This document shows positions 36,006 through 44,381 of a stretch of 64,000 nt of DNA, one piece after another. This DNA is from Aestuariivirga litoralis. Its GTDB lineage: Bacteria > Pseudomonadota > Alphaproteobacteria > Rhizobiales > Aestuariivirgaceae. The notes under the pieces were generated by a model that worked only from the letters and a program-made list of their open reading frames with translations, searched no databases and had not been told where the DNA came from. Both the position numbers and the translations under genes were made by a program. The DNA is taken from positions 124,001 to 188,000 of the forward strand of contig NZ_QKVK01000003.1 in assembly GCF_003234965.1 (NCBI RefSeq). Reading direction: 5' to 3'. Within the stretch, counting starts at the first letter, position 1; each line of letters starts with the position of its first letter.

Positions 36006-36866
36006 ATGTTCAGAGCCAGACGCAGCGTCCTCTACATGCCCGGCGCCAATGAGCGCGCCCTCGAGAAGGCCAAGACGCTCCCTGCCGACAGCCTGATCCT
36101 CGACCTCGAGGATTCGGTCGCCCCCGATGCCAAGGCAGACGCCCGCGCCAAGGTGGCCGCCGCGGTGAAGGCGGGGGGCTTCGGGCGGCGCGAGCTTGTC
36201 ATCCGCATCAACGGCCTCGACACGCCCTGGGGCGTGGACGACCTCAGGATGGCGGCCGAGGTGAACCCCGATGCCATCCTCGTCCCCAAGGTGGCGCGGC
36301 CAGGCGACATCGTGAATGTCTCGAAGATCCATTTCGGCATGGGCGGGGCCGAGAAGACCCGCATGTGGGCGATGATGGAGACGCCCATGGCCATCTTCAA
36401 CGTGCGCGAGATCGCCTCGGTGCACCAGGTGGCGCGGCTTTCCTGCCTCGTGCTCGGCACCAATGACCTCCTGAAGGAATCTCGCGCACTCGCCACCGGC
36501 GGCCGCTTCGCCATCCTGCCCTGGCTGTCGATGACGCTGCTGGCGGCACGCGCCTATGGCCTCGACGTGATCGACGGCGTCTACAATGACTTCCGCGACG
36601 AACAGGGCTTCCGGGCCGAGTGCGAGCAGGGCCGCACGCTGGGAATGGACGGCAAGACGCTGATCCACCCCGGCCAAATCGCGGCCTGCAACGAGATGTT
36701 CTCGCCCTCGCCCGAGGAAGTGGCCTGGGCGCGCAAGATCATCGCGGCGTTCCAGCTGCCTGAGAATGCAGCGAAGGGCGTCATCACGGTCGATGGAAAA
36801 ATGGTGGAACGCCTGCACCTCGCCATGGCGGACCGCGTGGCAGCCATTGCGGAGGCAATTTCGTGA
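36006..36866 (+). CDS. CitE/HpcH-family CoA-ester lyase or malyl-CoA thioesterase
   Basis: TIM-barrel CoA-ester enzyme of 286 residues. It opens RRSVLYMPGANERALEKA and has LILDLEDSVAPDAK, where the acidic residues bind Mg, and MMETPMAIFNVREI further on. The next gene, overlapping by four bases, is mesaconyl-CoA hydratase, so this protein probably works in the ethylmalonyl-CoA pathway, either as (3S)-malyl-CoA/beta-methylmalyl-CoA lyase or as malyl-CoA thioesterase (Mcl2-type). Its shorter length fits the thioesterase-type paralogue somewhat better. The start at 36006 has AGACAAG upstream; the long frame before it is antisense to the FAD oxidoreductase. Confidence 0.85.
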   Translation: MFRARRSVLYMPGANERALEKAKTLPADSLILDLEDSVAPDAKADARAKVAAAVKAGGFGRRELVIRINGLDTPWGVDDLRMAAEVNPDAILVPKVARPGDIVNVSKIHFGMGGAEKTRMWAMMETPMAIFNVREIASVHQVARLSCLVLGTNDLLKESRALATGGRFAILPWLSMTLLAARAYGLDVIDGVYNDFRDEQGFRAECEQGRTLGMDGKTLIHPGQIAACNEMFSPSPEEVAWARKIIAAFQLPENAAKGVITVDGKMVERLHLAMADRVAAIAEAIS

Positions 36867-37915
36867 TCCTCAAGACCAACCCCGGCAATTACTTCGAGGA
36901 CTTCCGCCTCGGCCAGACCATCCGCCACGCCACGCCGCGCACGGTGACGGCGGGCGACGTGGCGCTCTACACGGCTCTCTATGGCTCGCGCTTCGCGCTG
37001 CAGTCCTCCGATGCCTTCGCCAGGGCGGTGGGCTACCCGCAGGCCCCGGTCGATGACCTGCTCACCTTCCACGTGGTCTTCGGCAAGACCGTGCCGGATG
37101 TCTCGCTCAATGCGGTCGCAAATCTCGGCTATGCCGATTGCCGTTTCCTCAGGGCTGTCTATCCCGGCGACACGCTGTCGACGGTCTCGGAGGTCATCGG
37201 CCTCAAGGAGAACTCCAACGGCAAGACCGGCACCGTCTATGTGCGCTCCGTGGGCACGAACCAGAAGGGCGAGGAGGTGCTCTCCTATGTGCGCTGGGTG
37301 ATGGTGCGGAAGCGCGACGAGCAGGCACCAGCACCGGAAGCCATGGTTCCCACGCCGCCGAAGCGCGTGGACCTTAGCGAGCTCGGCCGGGCCTGCCCGG
37401 TGATCAACACCAAGGCTTGGAATGACGGCCTCGCCGGCTCGTCGCACCGCTTCAAGGATTATGCCGCGGGCGAGAAGATCGACCACGTCGATGGTATGAC
37501 CGTGGAGGAGGCCGAGCACATGCTGGCCACCCGCCTCTACCAGAACACCGCCAAGGTGCATTTCAACCAGCACTCGGAAGCGCAGGGGCGCTTCGGCCGC
37601 AGGCTGATCTATGGCGGCCACGTCATCTCGCTGGCGCGTGCGCTCAGCTTCAACGGGCTGGCCAATGCCTTCCACATCGCAGCCATCAACGGCGGCCGCC
37701 ACGTGGCGCCATTGTTTGCCGGCGGCACGGTGTTTGCGTGGTCGGAGATCATCGAGACCGCGGATGTGCCGGGCCGCAACGATGTCGGAGCGCTCCGCAT
37801 CGTCACGCGCGCCACGCGCGATGTTCCGTGTGCGGAGTTCCCGGTGGAGGATGGCGCGCCCGACAAGCCGGGGGTGATCCTGGAGCTGGATTACTGGGCG
37901 CTGATGGTGCGGTAG
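36863..37915 (+). CDS. mch: Mesaconyl-CoA hydratase (MaoC family)
   Basis: Interconverts beta-methylmalyl-CoA and mesaconyl-CoA in the ethylmalonyl-CoA route of acetyl-CoA assimilation. The 350-residue protein is a double hot-dog dehydratase with the opening KTNPGNYFEDFRLGQTI and FHVVFGKTVPDVSLNAVANL, which match my memory of Rhodobacter Mch closely. The catalytic Asp/His pattern of MaoC enzymes lies in the second half (HFNQHSE, IYGGHV). Overlap with the CitE-type gene makes a two-gene operon. Confidence 0.9.
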   Translation: MILKTNPGNYFEDFRLGQTIRHATPRTVTAGDVALYTALYGSRFALQSSDAFARAVGYPQAPVDDLLTFHVVFGKTVPDVSLNAVANLGYADCRFLRAVYPGDTLSTVSEVIGLKENSNGKTGTVYVRSVGTNQKGEEVLSYVRWVMVRKRDEQAPAPEAMVPTPPKRVDLSELGRACPVINTKAWNDGLAGSSHRFKDYAAGEKIDHVDGMTVEEAEHMLATRLYQNTAKVHFNQHSEAQGRFGRRLIYGGHVISLARALSFNGLANAFHIAAINGGRHVAPLFAGGTVFAWSEIIETADVPGRNDVGALRIVTRATRDVPCAEFPVEDGAPDKPGVILELDYWALMVR

Positions 37916-37936
37916 TCACTCACCGATATCCTCCTG

Positions 37937-38016
37937 CTCATCATGGCCGGGCCTGACCCGGCCATCCTTTTTGCGGCCACCGAAAAGGATGCGCGGGTCG
38001 AGCTCGCGCATGATGA
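37937..38016. repeat. Intergenic palindromic element, family A, copy 3
   Basis: First hairpin ATGGCCGGG-CCTGA-CCCGGCCAT (37943-37965) followed by CCTTTTT, second hairpin ATGCGCG...CGCGCAT (37989-38011), ending ATGATGAG. It lies between the converging mch and epmA genes; the first stem plus T-run is a plausible terminator for mch. Confidence 0.85.
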
Positions 38017-38037
38017 GTGTGGGGTGGCGAAGGCGCC

Positions 38038-39069
38038 CTACCCCACCGGCGTCCACAGCACCTGGTCGATCCGCGTCGCGCCCGCCGCCAGCATCACCAG
38101 CCGGTCCAGCCCCAGCGCCACGCCCGAGGCCGGCGGCATCATCGCCAGCGCCTCCAGCAGCTCCTCGTCGATCGGGTAGCGCTCGCCATAGACCTGTTCC
38201 TTGACGTCCATCTCGGCGACGAAGCGGCGGCGCTGCTCCTCAGGGTCGGTCAGCTCGCCGAAGCCGTTCGCCAGCTCCACCCCGCAGGCATAGAGTTCGA
38301 AGCGCTCGGCGACGCGGCTGTCGCGCGCCGTGGTGCGGGCGAGGGCCGCCTCGACGGATGGGTATTCATAGAGCACCGTGATGCGGCCATTGCCGAGTTG
38401 CGGCTCCACCCTCTCCGACAGGATGCGGCTGAAGATGTCGGACCAGCTCTCGCCCTTGCCGAAGGCGACGGGCGAGACCCTTGCCAGGGCATCCCGGTCG
38501 GCCGTGCCGTCGGCGCGCAGCGTGGCGAGAAGGTCCACCCCGGCATGGGTCTTGAAGGCGTCGTTCACGGTGAGCCACTCCGCCCCGGCGAAAGGGTCCG
38601 CCGTCCGACCCTTCCAGGTGAACTGCCGGGTGCCGGCGGTGCGGGCGGCGAGCTGCACGAGGGCGAGCGTGTCGGCGATGATGGTCTCGTAATCCTCCCG
38701 CGCCCGGTACCATTCCAGCATGGTGAACTCCGGTGAGTGGGTGGGCGTGCGCTCCCGGTTCCGCCAGACATGGCCCAGGTTGAAGATGCGGGTTTCCCCC
38801 GCCGCCAGCAGCTTCTTGCAGGCAAATTCCGGCGACGTGTGGAGATAGCGCGTCTCGGTTGCGCCATCGGGCTGGATGAGCCCGGTCGCAAAGGCATGAA
38901 GATGGGCCTCGTTTCCGGGCGAAAGGGCCAGTGCGGCGCAATCCACCTCCACGAAGTCGCGTTCGGCGAACCAGTGACGGATGGCCGCCACGATGCGGTT
39001 CCGGGCCATCAGGAAGGGGCGCCGGTCGGCATGGCGGGAGGGGTCGAACCAGCGGGACGGGGTGGCCAA
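38038..39069 (-). CDS. epmA: EF-P--(R)-beta-lysine ligase EpmA (GenX/PoxA)
   Basis: Truncated lysyl-tRNA-synthetase homologue that attaches beta-lysine to elongation factor P. In 343 residues only the class II catalytic core is present, without the tRNA-binding domain: motif 2 appears as [21 protein letters not shown] and motif 3 as [12 protein letters not shown]. It is divergent from efp, 93 bases away, so modifier and target lie together. EpmB, the lysine 2,3-aminomutase that makes beta-lysine, is not in this window. Confidence 0.93.
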   Translation of the reverse strand: MATPSRWFDPSRHADRRPFLMARNRIVAAIRHWFAERDFVEVDCAALALSPGNEAHLHAFATGLIQPDGATETRYLHTSPEFACKKLLAAGETRIFNLGHVWRNRERTPTHSPEFTMLEWYRAREDYETIIADTLALVQLAARTAGTRQFTWKGRTADPFAGAEWLTVNDAFKTHAGVDLLATLRADGTADRDALARVSPVAFGKGESWSDIFSRILSERVEPQLGNGRITVLYEYPSVEAALARTTARDSRVAERFELYACGVELANGFGELTDPEEQRRRFVAEMDVKEQVYGERYPIDEELLEALAMMPPASGVALGLDRLVMLAAGATRIDQVLWTPVG

Positions 39070-39162
39070 GGGCCTGACCTCCTGGGGGGTTGGCTTCCGG
39101 AATGGCCGCTGCTAATACCCCGCGCAACCCATTCCGGCAATTCGAGAGAAACGAGAACAAAC

Positions 39163-39735
39163 GTGGTCAAGGTAATCGCAAGCGGTGTCCGCAAGGGCAA
39201 TGTCATCGAGCACGAGGACGGCAAGCTCTATGTCGTCCTGAAGGCCGAATCCATGCACCCCGGCAAGGGCACCCCCACCACCACGATCGACATGCGCCGC
39301 ATCTCGGACGGCGTGAAGACGGTGGTGCGCTACAAGACGACCGACCCGCTCGAGCGCGCCTTCGTCGAGACCATCACGCATTCCTACCTCTACCAGGACG
39401 GCGACAACTACGTCTTCATGAACCCCGAGAACTATGAGCAGATCCAGGTCTCGGGCGACATGCTGGGTGATTCGGCGCCCTTCCTTCAGGAAGGCATGGA
39501 GTGCCAGATCGCGCTGTTCAACGGTGCGCCCATCTCCATCGAGCTGCCGCAGCGCGTGACGCTCGAGATCGTCGAGACCGAGCCCGCCATCAAGAACCAG
39601 ACGGCGTCGTCCTCCTTCAAGCCGGCCGTGTTGTCGAACGGCGTGCGCACCATGGTGCCGCCCCACATCGTGTCCGGCACCCGCATCGTGGTCCAGACCG
39701 AGGACGGCGCCTATGTGGAGCGCGCCAAGGACTGA
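39163..39735 (+). CDS. efp: Elongation factor P
   Basis: Translation factor that relieves ribosome stalling at polyproline runs. The 190-residue protein has three OB/KOW-like domains; the modified lysine is K35 in [11 protein letters not shown], the target of the adjacent EpmA. The start is GTG (39163) with only a weak purine-rich site (GAGAAC) before it; it gives the standard [13 protein letters not shown] opening. A clear terminator follows. The proline-rich MltG tail and other polyproline proteins in this window are natural clients. Confidence 0.95.
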   Translation: MVKVIASGVRKGNVIEHEDGKLYVVLKAESMHPGKGTPTTTIDMRRISDGVKTVVRYKTTDPLERAFVETITHSYLYQDGDNYVFMNPENYEQIQVSGDMLGDSAPFLQEGMECQIALFNGAPISIELPQRVTLEIVETEPAIKNQTASSSFKPAVLSNGVRTMVPPHIVSGTRIVVQTEDGAYVERAKD

Positions 39736-39760
39736 GGGGTCCTTCAGCATCGAATACGGA

Positions 39761-39788
39761 AATGGCCGGGTTCGCCCCGGCCATTTTT
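39761..39788 (+). terminator. Rho-independent terminator of efp
   Basis: Perfect 10-bp stem AATGGCCGGG/CCCGGCCATT with a 5-base loop (39761-39785), running into T5. It lies 26 bases after the efp stop. Confidence 0.85.
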
Positions 39789-39814
39789 GTTTTGAGGAGC
39801 CCCGCGCTTAAGGA

Positions 39815-39900
39815 CCGTCACCCCGGCGAAAGCCGGGGCCCAGCTTTGGGCGTCGACCGCGTGGAAAGAAGCGGGGTCCCGGCTTTCGCCGGGATGACGG
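39815..39900. repeat. Intergenic palindromic element, family B, copy 2
   Basis: Same plan as the copy in the thi operon: CCGTCA start, hairpin CCCCGGC-GAAA-GCCGGGG, about 35 spacer bases, hairpin CCCGGC-TTTC-GCCGGG, and TGACGG end. It lies between the efp terminator and the converging htpG stop and may terminate htpG. Confidence 0.85.
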
Positions 39901-39911
39901 CAAGAGTGGGA

Positions 39912-41789
39912 TCACCCGAAGGCCTTCGCCATCACATCCGCCAGTCGCTTCGCGAAGCTCGCCGGGTCCGGCACCTGCTCACCTTCGATGATGAAGGCCT
40001 GGTCGAGCAGCAGCTGGGCGGCATCCTCGACCGAGGCCGCGCCCTTGGCCTTCACCTGTGCGGCGAGTGCCTTGATCAGCGGGTGACCCGGGTTCACCTC
40101 GAGGATCGGGGCCGACACCGAGATACCGGAGTCCTTCTGGCGTGACAGCAGCTTCTCCAGCGTGCGGTCCATCATGCTGTCATTGACGATGCAGACGGCA
40201 CTTTCCGTGAGGCGCTTCGAGGACCGCACGTCCTTCACGCGCTCGCCCAGCGCCTGCTTCAGCGCGGCGGCGAGCACTGCGGTCTCGGCATCCGCCGCCG
40301 CATCGGGCTTCGCCTCGTCCTTGGCCACGATCAGGTCGAGATCGGCCGACCCTTGAGTCACCGACTTGAAGGGCTTGCCCTCGTAACCCAGCGCCGTCCT
40401 CACCCAGAACGAGTCCACCGGATCGGTCAGCAGCAGCACCTCGACATCGCGCGCCTTGTAGCCCTCGAGCTGCGGCGAGGCCTTGGCCTTGGCCGCATCC
40501 TCGGCGGTGAGGTAATAGATCGCGGTCTGGTTCTCCTTCAGCCCCGCGATATAGTCCTTGAGGCTCACCCAGTCGCCCTTGGTCGACTTGAACCGGACGA
40601 GCTCATAGAGCTGGTCGCGGCGCTCCATGTCCTCGTAGAGGCCTTCCTTCAGGACAGGGCCATAGATCTCCCAGAGCTTCCGGTAAGCGGCATCATCCGT
40701 CTCGCTCAGCTTCTTGAGCTCCGAGAGCACCTTGTTGGTGACAGCCTTGCGGATCGCCGCCACCTGCGGATTGTTCTGCAGCATCTCGCGCGAGATGTTG
40801 AGCGGCATGTCCTCCGAATCGATGACGCCGCGCACGAAGCGCAGATAGGCCGGCAGCAGCTCGACGTCGTCAGCGATGTAGACGCGCTTCACATAGAGCT
40901 TCTGGCGGCCGCGCCGCTCCGGATCATAGAGGTCGAAGGGCCGTTCGCCCGGCACATAGAGCAGGACCGTATATTCGTTGCGGCCCTCGGCGCGGTAATG
41001 CAGCGTCAGTGCGGGGTCGGAATAATTGCCCGAGATATGGCCGAAGAATTCCTTGTGCTGTTCGGGCGTGATGTCGGACTTGGCCCGCGTCCAGATCGCG
41101 TTGGCGGAGTTGATCTGCTTCGCCGTCTCGTTTCCGACACTGAGCATGATCGGATGCGCGATGTGGTCGGAATAGGTGCGAACGACACTCTCGATCTTCC
41201 AGTCCTCGAGGAACTCGAGCGCGTCCTCGCGCAGATGCAGCACGATGGAGGTGCCGCGCGGAGCCGACTCGACCGGCGTCATGGTGAAGCTGCCCGAGCC
41301 GTCGGAGGACCACATCCAGGCCTGGTCGGAGCCTGCGCGGCGCGAGATCACGTCCACCTTCCCGGCGACGATGAAGCCCGAATAGAAACCGATGCCGAAC
41401 TGGCCGATGAGGTGCACGTCGCCCTGCTTCGCCTTGGCCTGCTCGACGAAGGCCTGCGTGCCCGACTTGGCGATGGTGCCGAGATTGTCGATCAGCTCCT
41501 GCTCGCTCATGCCGATGCCGGTGTCGGTGATGGTGAGTGTCTTCTTTTCCTTGTCGGGCGTGATGGTGATGGTGAGGTCCGGCTGGCCCTCCAGCAACTG
41601 CGGGTTGGCGATCGCCTCGTAGCGCAGCTTGTCGAGCGCGTCGGCGGCATTGGAGATCAGCTCGCGCAGGAACACGTCGCGGTCGGAATAGACCGAATGC
41701 ACCATGAGGTGGAGGAGCTTTGCCACCTCCGCCTGGAATTGATGGGAGGTCGCGGTGGTGGCGTCCGTGGTCGCCGTGTCAGTGGCCAT
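39912..41789 (-). CDS. htpG: Chaperone HtpG (Hsp90)
   Basis: ATP-dependent cytoplasmic chaperone of 625 residues. The GHKL ATP-binding motifs are clear: ELISNAADALDKLRYEA, DTGIGM and IGQFGIGFYSGF, with the middle-domain catalytic Arg region near NISREMLQNN and the C-terminal dimer domain at the end. The ATG at 41789 has GAGGGTGA upstream; a longer frame from 41831 lacks this. A short Ala/Thr-rich stretch precedes the Hsp90 core. A good promoter with a possible heat-shock character lies 40-70 bases upstream. Confidence 0.96.
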   Translation of the reverse strand: MATDTATTDATTATSHQFQAEVAKLLHLMVHSVYSDRDVFLRELISNAADALDKLRYEAIANPQLLEGQPDLTITITPDKEKKTLTITDTGIGMSEQELIDNLGTIAKSGTQAFVEQAKAKQGDVHLIGQFGIGFYSGFIVAGKVDVISRRAGSDQAWMWSSDGSGSFTMTPVESAPRGTSIVLHLREDALEFLEDWKIESVVRTYSDHIAHPIMLSVGNETAKQINSANAIWTRAKSDITPEQHKEFFGHISGNYSDPALTLHYRAEGRNEYTVLLYVPGERPFDLYDPERRGRQKLYVKRVYIADDVELLPAYLRFVRGVIDSEDMPLNISREMLQNNPQVAAIRKAVTNKVLSELKKLSETDDAAYRKLWEIYGPVLKEGLYEDMERRDQLYELVRFKSTKGDWVSLKDYIAGLKENQTAIYYLTAEDAAKAKASPQLEGYKARDVEVLLLTDPVDSFWVRTALGYEGKPFKSVTQGSADLDLIVAKDEAKPDAAADAETAVLAAALKQALGERVKDVRSSKRLTESAVCIVNDSMMDRTLEKLLSRQKDSGISVSAPILEVNPGHPLIKALAAQVKAKGAASVEDAAQLLLDQAFIIEGEQVPDPASFAKRLADVMAKAFG

Positions 41790-41828
41790 GTCACCCTCTT
41801 CACAAGCATGTGATTGATTGATGACGTG

Positions 41829-41858
41829 CATATCGGGTGCCGCTGCCCGATGGTCAAG
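41829..41858 (-). promoter_or_regulatory. htpG promoter
   Basis: On the minus strand CTTGACC (TTGACC at 41852-41857) and GATATG (41829-41834) are separated by 17 bases. This is a good sigma-70 match; the CTTGAC and CGATAT parts also fit the looser alphaproteobacterial RpoH pattern, which would suit a chaperone gene. It begins just after a terminator, consistent with an independent transcription unit. Confidence 0.55.
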
Positions 41859-41862
41859 GGGG

Positions 41863-41907
41863 CCAAAACAAAAGAGAAAAGGCCGAAGCAGTGACTGCTC
41901 CGGCCTT
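41863..41907 (-). terminator. Minus-strand terminator upstream of htpG with no known gene before it
   Basis: Read on the minus strand, a hairpin (outer stem AAGGCCG/CGGCCTT, one A-C mismatch, inner stem AGCAG/CTGCT, loop of three; 41879-41907) is followed by TTTTCTCTTTTGTTTT. The plus-strand side has no T-run. It therefore ends a transcript coming from 41908 or beyond, where I find no convincing minus-strand gene. Confidence 0.6.
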
Positions 41908-41948
41908 CGAAACTCTCTCGAGATTACGCCTCAAACACACTGAAACTT

Positions 41949-41965
41949 GGGGGGGGGGGGGGGGG
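41949..41965 (+). repeat. Homopolymer run of 17 G
   Basis: Seventeen consecutive G on the plus strand, followed shortly by two GGGGGGCT units (41988-42003). It stands in the 400-base gap between htpG and the DUF2794 gene. The remainder of that gap (42004-42180) shows no gene or clear signal. The run could be a slippage-prone tract, a G-quadruplex former, or partly a sequencing artefact. Confidence 0.9.
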
Positions 41966-42189
41966 CCCGGCCGGCTTCACGAGATCCGGGGGGCTGGGGG
42001 GCTGAGATTTCCGAAGCTCAACACCAGCCGGGCCGCTAGAGGCAACGATCTCCTTATGGCGGCGGGTTGGGGCGGCAGCTTGATCGCAATGCGGCCAAAA
42101 CGTGATTTCTGCTGCGCGCTTGCCAAGGGGCGGGAACGGGTTCATCCTCTCGGACGTCATCAGCCTGTCACGACGCTGCGGGGTGAAGT

Positions 42190-42588
42190 TTGGACAAGAC
42201 CGACGACATAATTCCGCTCCGGCCCTGGGAGGCGCATGCCCCGGCCGGACAGAGCTACTCAAGCCCGTCGCAATCCCAGAAACCGCCAGAGCGTGTCGCC
42301 TTCGACCGCAAGGAGTTGCAGACCATACTGGGCTTCTACGGCACCAAGGTGGCCGAGGGCGAATGGCGCGACTACGCCATGGATTTCGGCAAGGACAAGG
42401 CCACCTTCTCGGTGTTCCGCCGCGCCTCGGAAGTGCCGCTCTACCGGATCGTGAAAGACCCCGCCCTGGCGCGGAAGCAGGGCATCTATTCCGTGGTGGC
42501 CCAGACCGGGCTGATCCTCAAGCGCGGCCATGACCTGAGCACCGTGCTGCGCGTGCTGGCGAAGACGCCGAAGCTCTCCACCATCTGA
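42190..42588 (+). CDS. DUF2794 family protein
   Basis: Alphaproteobacterial protein of unknown function, 132 residues. After a variable Pro/Ser-rich N-terminus the conserved part begins near VAFDRKELQTILGFYG and includes EWRDYAMDFGKDKATFSVFRRASE and LARKQGIYSVV, all typical of DUF2794. The only start available in frame is TTG at 42190, with GGGGTGAAG a few bases upstream; a stop lies two codons before it. A strong bidirectional terminator follows. No signal peptide or membrane segment. Confidence 0.85.
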   Translation: MDKTDDIIPLRPWEAHAPAGQSYSSPSQSQKPPERVAFDRKELQTILGFYGTKVAEGEWRDYAMDFGKDKATFSVFRRASEVPLYRIVKDPALARKQGIYSVVAQTGLILKRGHDLSTVLRVLAKTPKLSTI

Positions 42589-42602
42589 ACGCGGGCCAAG
42601 AA

Positions 42603-42630
42603 AAAACCCCGGCCTTTCGGCCGGGGTTTT
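42603..42630. terminator. Bidirectional rho-independent terminator
   Basis: Perfect 12-bp stem AAAACCCCGGCC/GGCCGGGGTTTT with loop TTTC, A-rich on the left and T-rich on the right. It lies between the converging DUF2794 and Bax-inhibitor-1 genes and can serve both. Confidence 0.92.
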
Positions 42631-42652
42631 CCGTTTCGTCTCGGAATTGCGC

Positions 42653-43375
42653 TCAGTTCTGGCGCATGATGCCGAGGATGTTCAGGATGTTCACGAACAG
42701 CGTGATGAAGCTGCCATAGAGCATGTAGGCGCCGATGATCGACTTGCCCTTGGCCACGCCCGGCGCATCACCCTCGACATACATCTCCTTGATCTGCTGG
42801 GTCTCCCAGGCGGTCACGCCGGCGAAGAGCAGCACGGTGATGATCGAGGTGATCAGCGACATCATCGTCGACTGGACGAAGAAGGCGTTGATCAGGATGG
42901 CGACGATGATGCCGATCGAGGCCATCATGAAGAAGCCGCCGAAGCCCGACAGGTCACGCTTGGTGACATAGCCCGCGAGGCTGGTGGCGCCGAAGGTGAC
43001 GGCGGTGATCAGGAAGGCCTGAACGACCATGCCCGAGTCGACCGCCAGATAGGTGCCGACCATCGGGGCGATGGCGAGACCCCACAGCGCGGCATAGCCC
43101 CAGTAGGCGGCCTGCGCGACCGTGGTGTTGCCCGACATCATCATCCGGGGGGCGAAGAAGCCCATACCGAGGATGGCGATGAAGAACACCCACTTCAGCG
43201 AATAGACGGTGGCCATGGCAGCGGGGCTTGCAGCCACCGCCAGCGTGATGATGGCGGTGAGCGCCACGCCGAGCGCCATGTAGTTGTAGATGCCCAGCAT
43301 GTAGGAGCGGAGCCCCTGGTCGATCTCCGCCCGGGACTGGGTCCTGACCTGGGTTTGAAAGCGAGTGTCGGCCAT
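42653..43375 (-). CDS. Bax inhibitor-1/YccA family membrane protein
   Basis: Integral membrane protein of 240 residues with about seven hydrophobic helices after a short polar N-terminus, the layout of the BI-1/YbhL/YccA family. Bacterial members are calcium-leak channels or partners of the FtsH protease; the family aspartates appear near the C-terminal end (VYVEGDAPG region). It is a single-gene unit with its own hairpin leader and shares a terminator with DUF2794. Confidence 0.92.
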   Translation of the reverse strand: MADTRFQTQVRTQSRAEIDQGLRSYMLGIYNYMALGVALTAIITLAVAASPAAMATVYSLKWVFFIAILGMGFFAPRMMMSGNTTVAQAAYWGYAALWGLAIAPMVGTYLAVDSGMVVQAFLITAVTFGATSLAGYVTKRDLSGFGGFFMMASIGIIVAILINAFFVQSTMMSLITSIITVLLFAGVTAWETQQIKEMYVEGDAPGVAKGKSIIGAYMLYGSFITLFVNILNILGIMRQN

Positions 43376-43401
43376 AGTGTTTCGTTCCTCCAGAAAACCT
43401 C

Positions 43402-43423
43402 GGTGCGAATATGGGTTCGCACC
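43402..43423 (-). promoter_or_regulatory. Leader hairpin, probable ybhL RNA motif
   Basis: Minus-strand hairpin GGTGCGAA-CCCATA-TTCGCACC, a perfect 8-bp stem, lies 27 bases before the BI-1 start and is followed by CTGGAGGAACG, the ribosome site. A conserved RNA called the ybhL motif is known upstream of such genes in Rhizobiales, so this is probably it; I matched it by location and shape, not by covariance model. Confidence 0.5.
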
Positions 43424-43468
43424 ACCTCTGCGGCAAGTTACAGGAAATTTAGGTTGGTGCCAACGCGA

Positions 43469-43765
43469 TCACGAATTCGCGAGCAGTTCCATCTTCTTGG
43501 CCAGCGCCACGTCCTTTTCCGTGACACCCCCGGCGGAATGTGTCGTCAAGGTCACCTCGACCCGGCCATAGACATTGGTCCATTCCGGGTGGTGGTCGGT
43601 CTTCTCGGCAAACAGCGCCACCCGGCTCATGAAGCCCCAGGCCTGGGAGAAGGACTTGAACTGGTAGGTCTTGGTGATGGCGTCGCGCCCCTTGGCCTCC
43701 GTCCAGCCGTGCAATTCATGGAGCGCCTTGGCGCGTTCGACCCCGACCAGTGCCTTGTCCGTCAT
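43469..43765 (-). CDS. phhB: 4a-hydroxytetrahydrobiopterin dehydratase
   Basis: Pterin-4a-carbinolamine dehydratase of 98 residues that recycles the pterin cofactor of phenylalanine hydroxylase. The active-site motif is visible as EKTDHHPEW with the paired histidines, then [15 protein letters not shown] with the third histidine. It is preceded, with a four-base overlap, by the 2',3'-cyclic phosphodiesterase gene. No phenylalanine hydroxylase is seen in the window, so the substrate pterin may come from elsewhere. Confidence 0.93.
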   Translation of the reverse strand: MTDKALVGVERAKALHELHGWTEAKGRDAITKTYQFKSFSQAWGFMSRVALFAEKTDHHPEWTNVYGRVEVTLTTHSAGGVTEKDVALAKKMELLANS

Positions 43766-44304
43766 AAACCTGCCTGCAAACGATAGGATTCCTCGACCGC
43801 ATAGGGACCACCCCCACGCGACGGGCGCGACGAGAACAGGACGAAGCGCCCCACCTCGAAGACCCGGCTCTTGTAGAGGTTATGGGAGGCGACGAAGGCG
43901 TGCAAGGCCCGAAGGTCCGGCTCCTTGAGCCGCGCCAGCGTCACGTGCGGTGCGAATTTCCGCGGCTCCGCCGGCATGCCCAGGGTCTGGCAGATGCGCT
44001 CGTGGATCGACTGCAACCGCCGCAGTTCGGGGCTTTCCTCCACTGCTGCATAGAGCGTGTGGGGCTTGTTGCCGCCAAACACCCCGCAGCCGGTCAACCT
44101 CAGCTTGAAAGGCCGCGCCTCCACACCTTCGAGTTCGTAGCTGATCTCGCGGGCCAGCCCCTCGTCGATGTCGCCGATGAAGCGCAGCGTGATGTGATAG
44201 CTCTCGCGGTCGATCCAGCGCGCCCCGCTGATCCCGCCCCGCATCAGATCGAGGTCAAAGGCCACATCATCCGGGATTTCGACGCCGGTGAAGAGTCGTG
44301 GCAT
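43762..44304 (-). CDS. thpR: RNA 2',3'-cyclic phosphodiesterase
   Basis: 2H-phosphoesterase of 180 residues. Both catalytic HxT motifs are present: YHITLRFIG in the first half and PHVTLARLK in the second. Such enzymes (formerly LigT) open 2',3'-cyclic phosphates on RNA ends. It overlaps phhB by four bases, and the pair forms a short operon. The start [13 protein letters not shown] is the family norm. Confidence 0.92.
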   Translation of the reverse strand: MPRLFTGVEIPDDVAFDLDLMRGGISGARWIDRESYHITLRFIGDIDEGLAREISYELEGVEARPFKLRLTGCGVFGGNKPHTLYAAVEESPELRRLQSIHERICQTLGMPAEPRKFAPHVTLARLKEPDLRALHAFVASHNLYKSRVFEVGRFVLFSSRPSRGGGPYAVEESYRLQAGL

Positions 44305-44381
44305 GCGGGGCCTCCTTAGCCGTGAAGGATAGGCGAATCGCGATCCTTCAACGGTATCGCGATTTTCGCCAATCCCAAGCC

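Noticed and set aside
41924-42262. Minus-strand frame of 112 codons crossing the C17 run (polyproline)
   Set aside because: No family motif, overlaps the DUF2794 gene head-on, and its frame depends on the exact length of the homopolymer. A small RNA fits the downstream terminator better.
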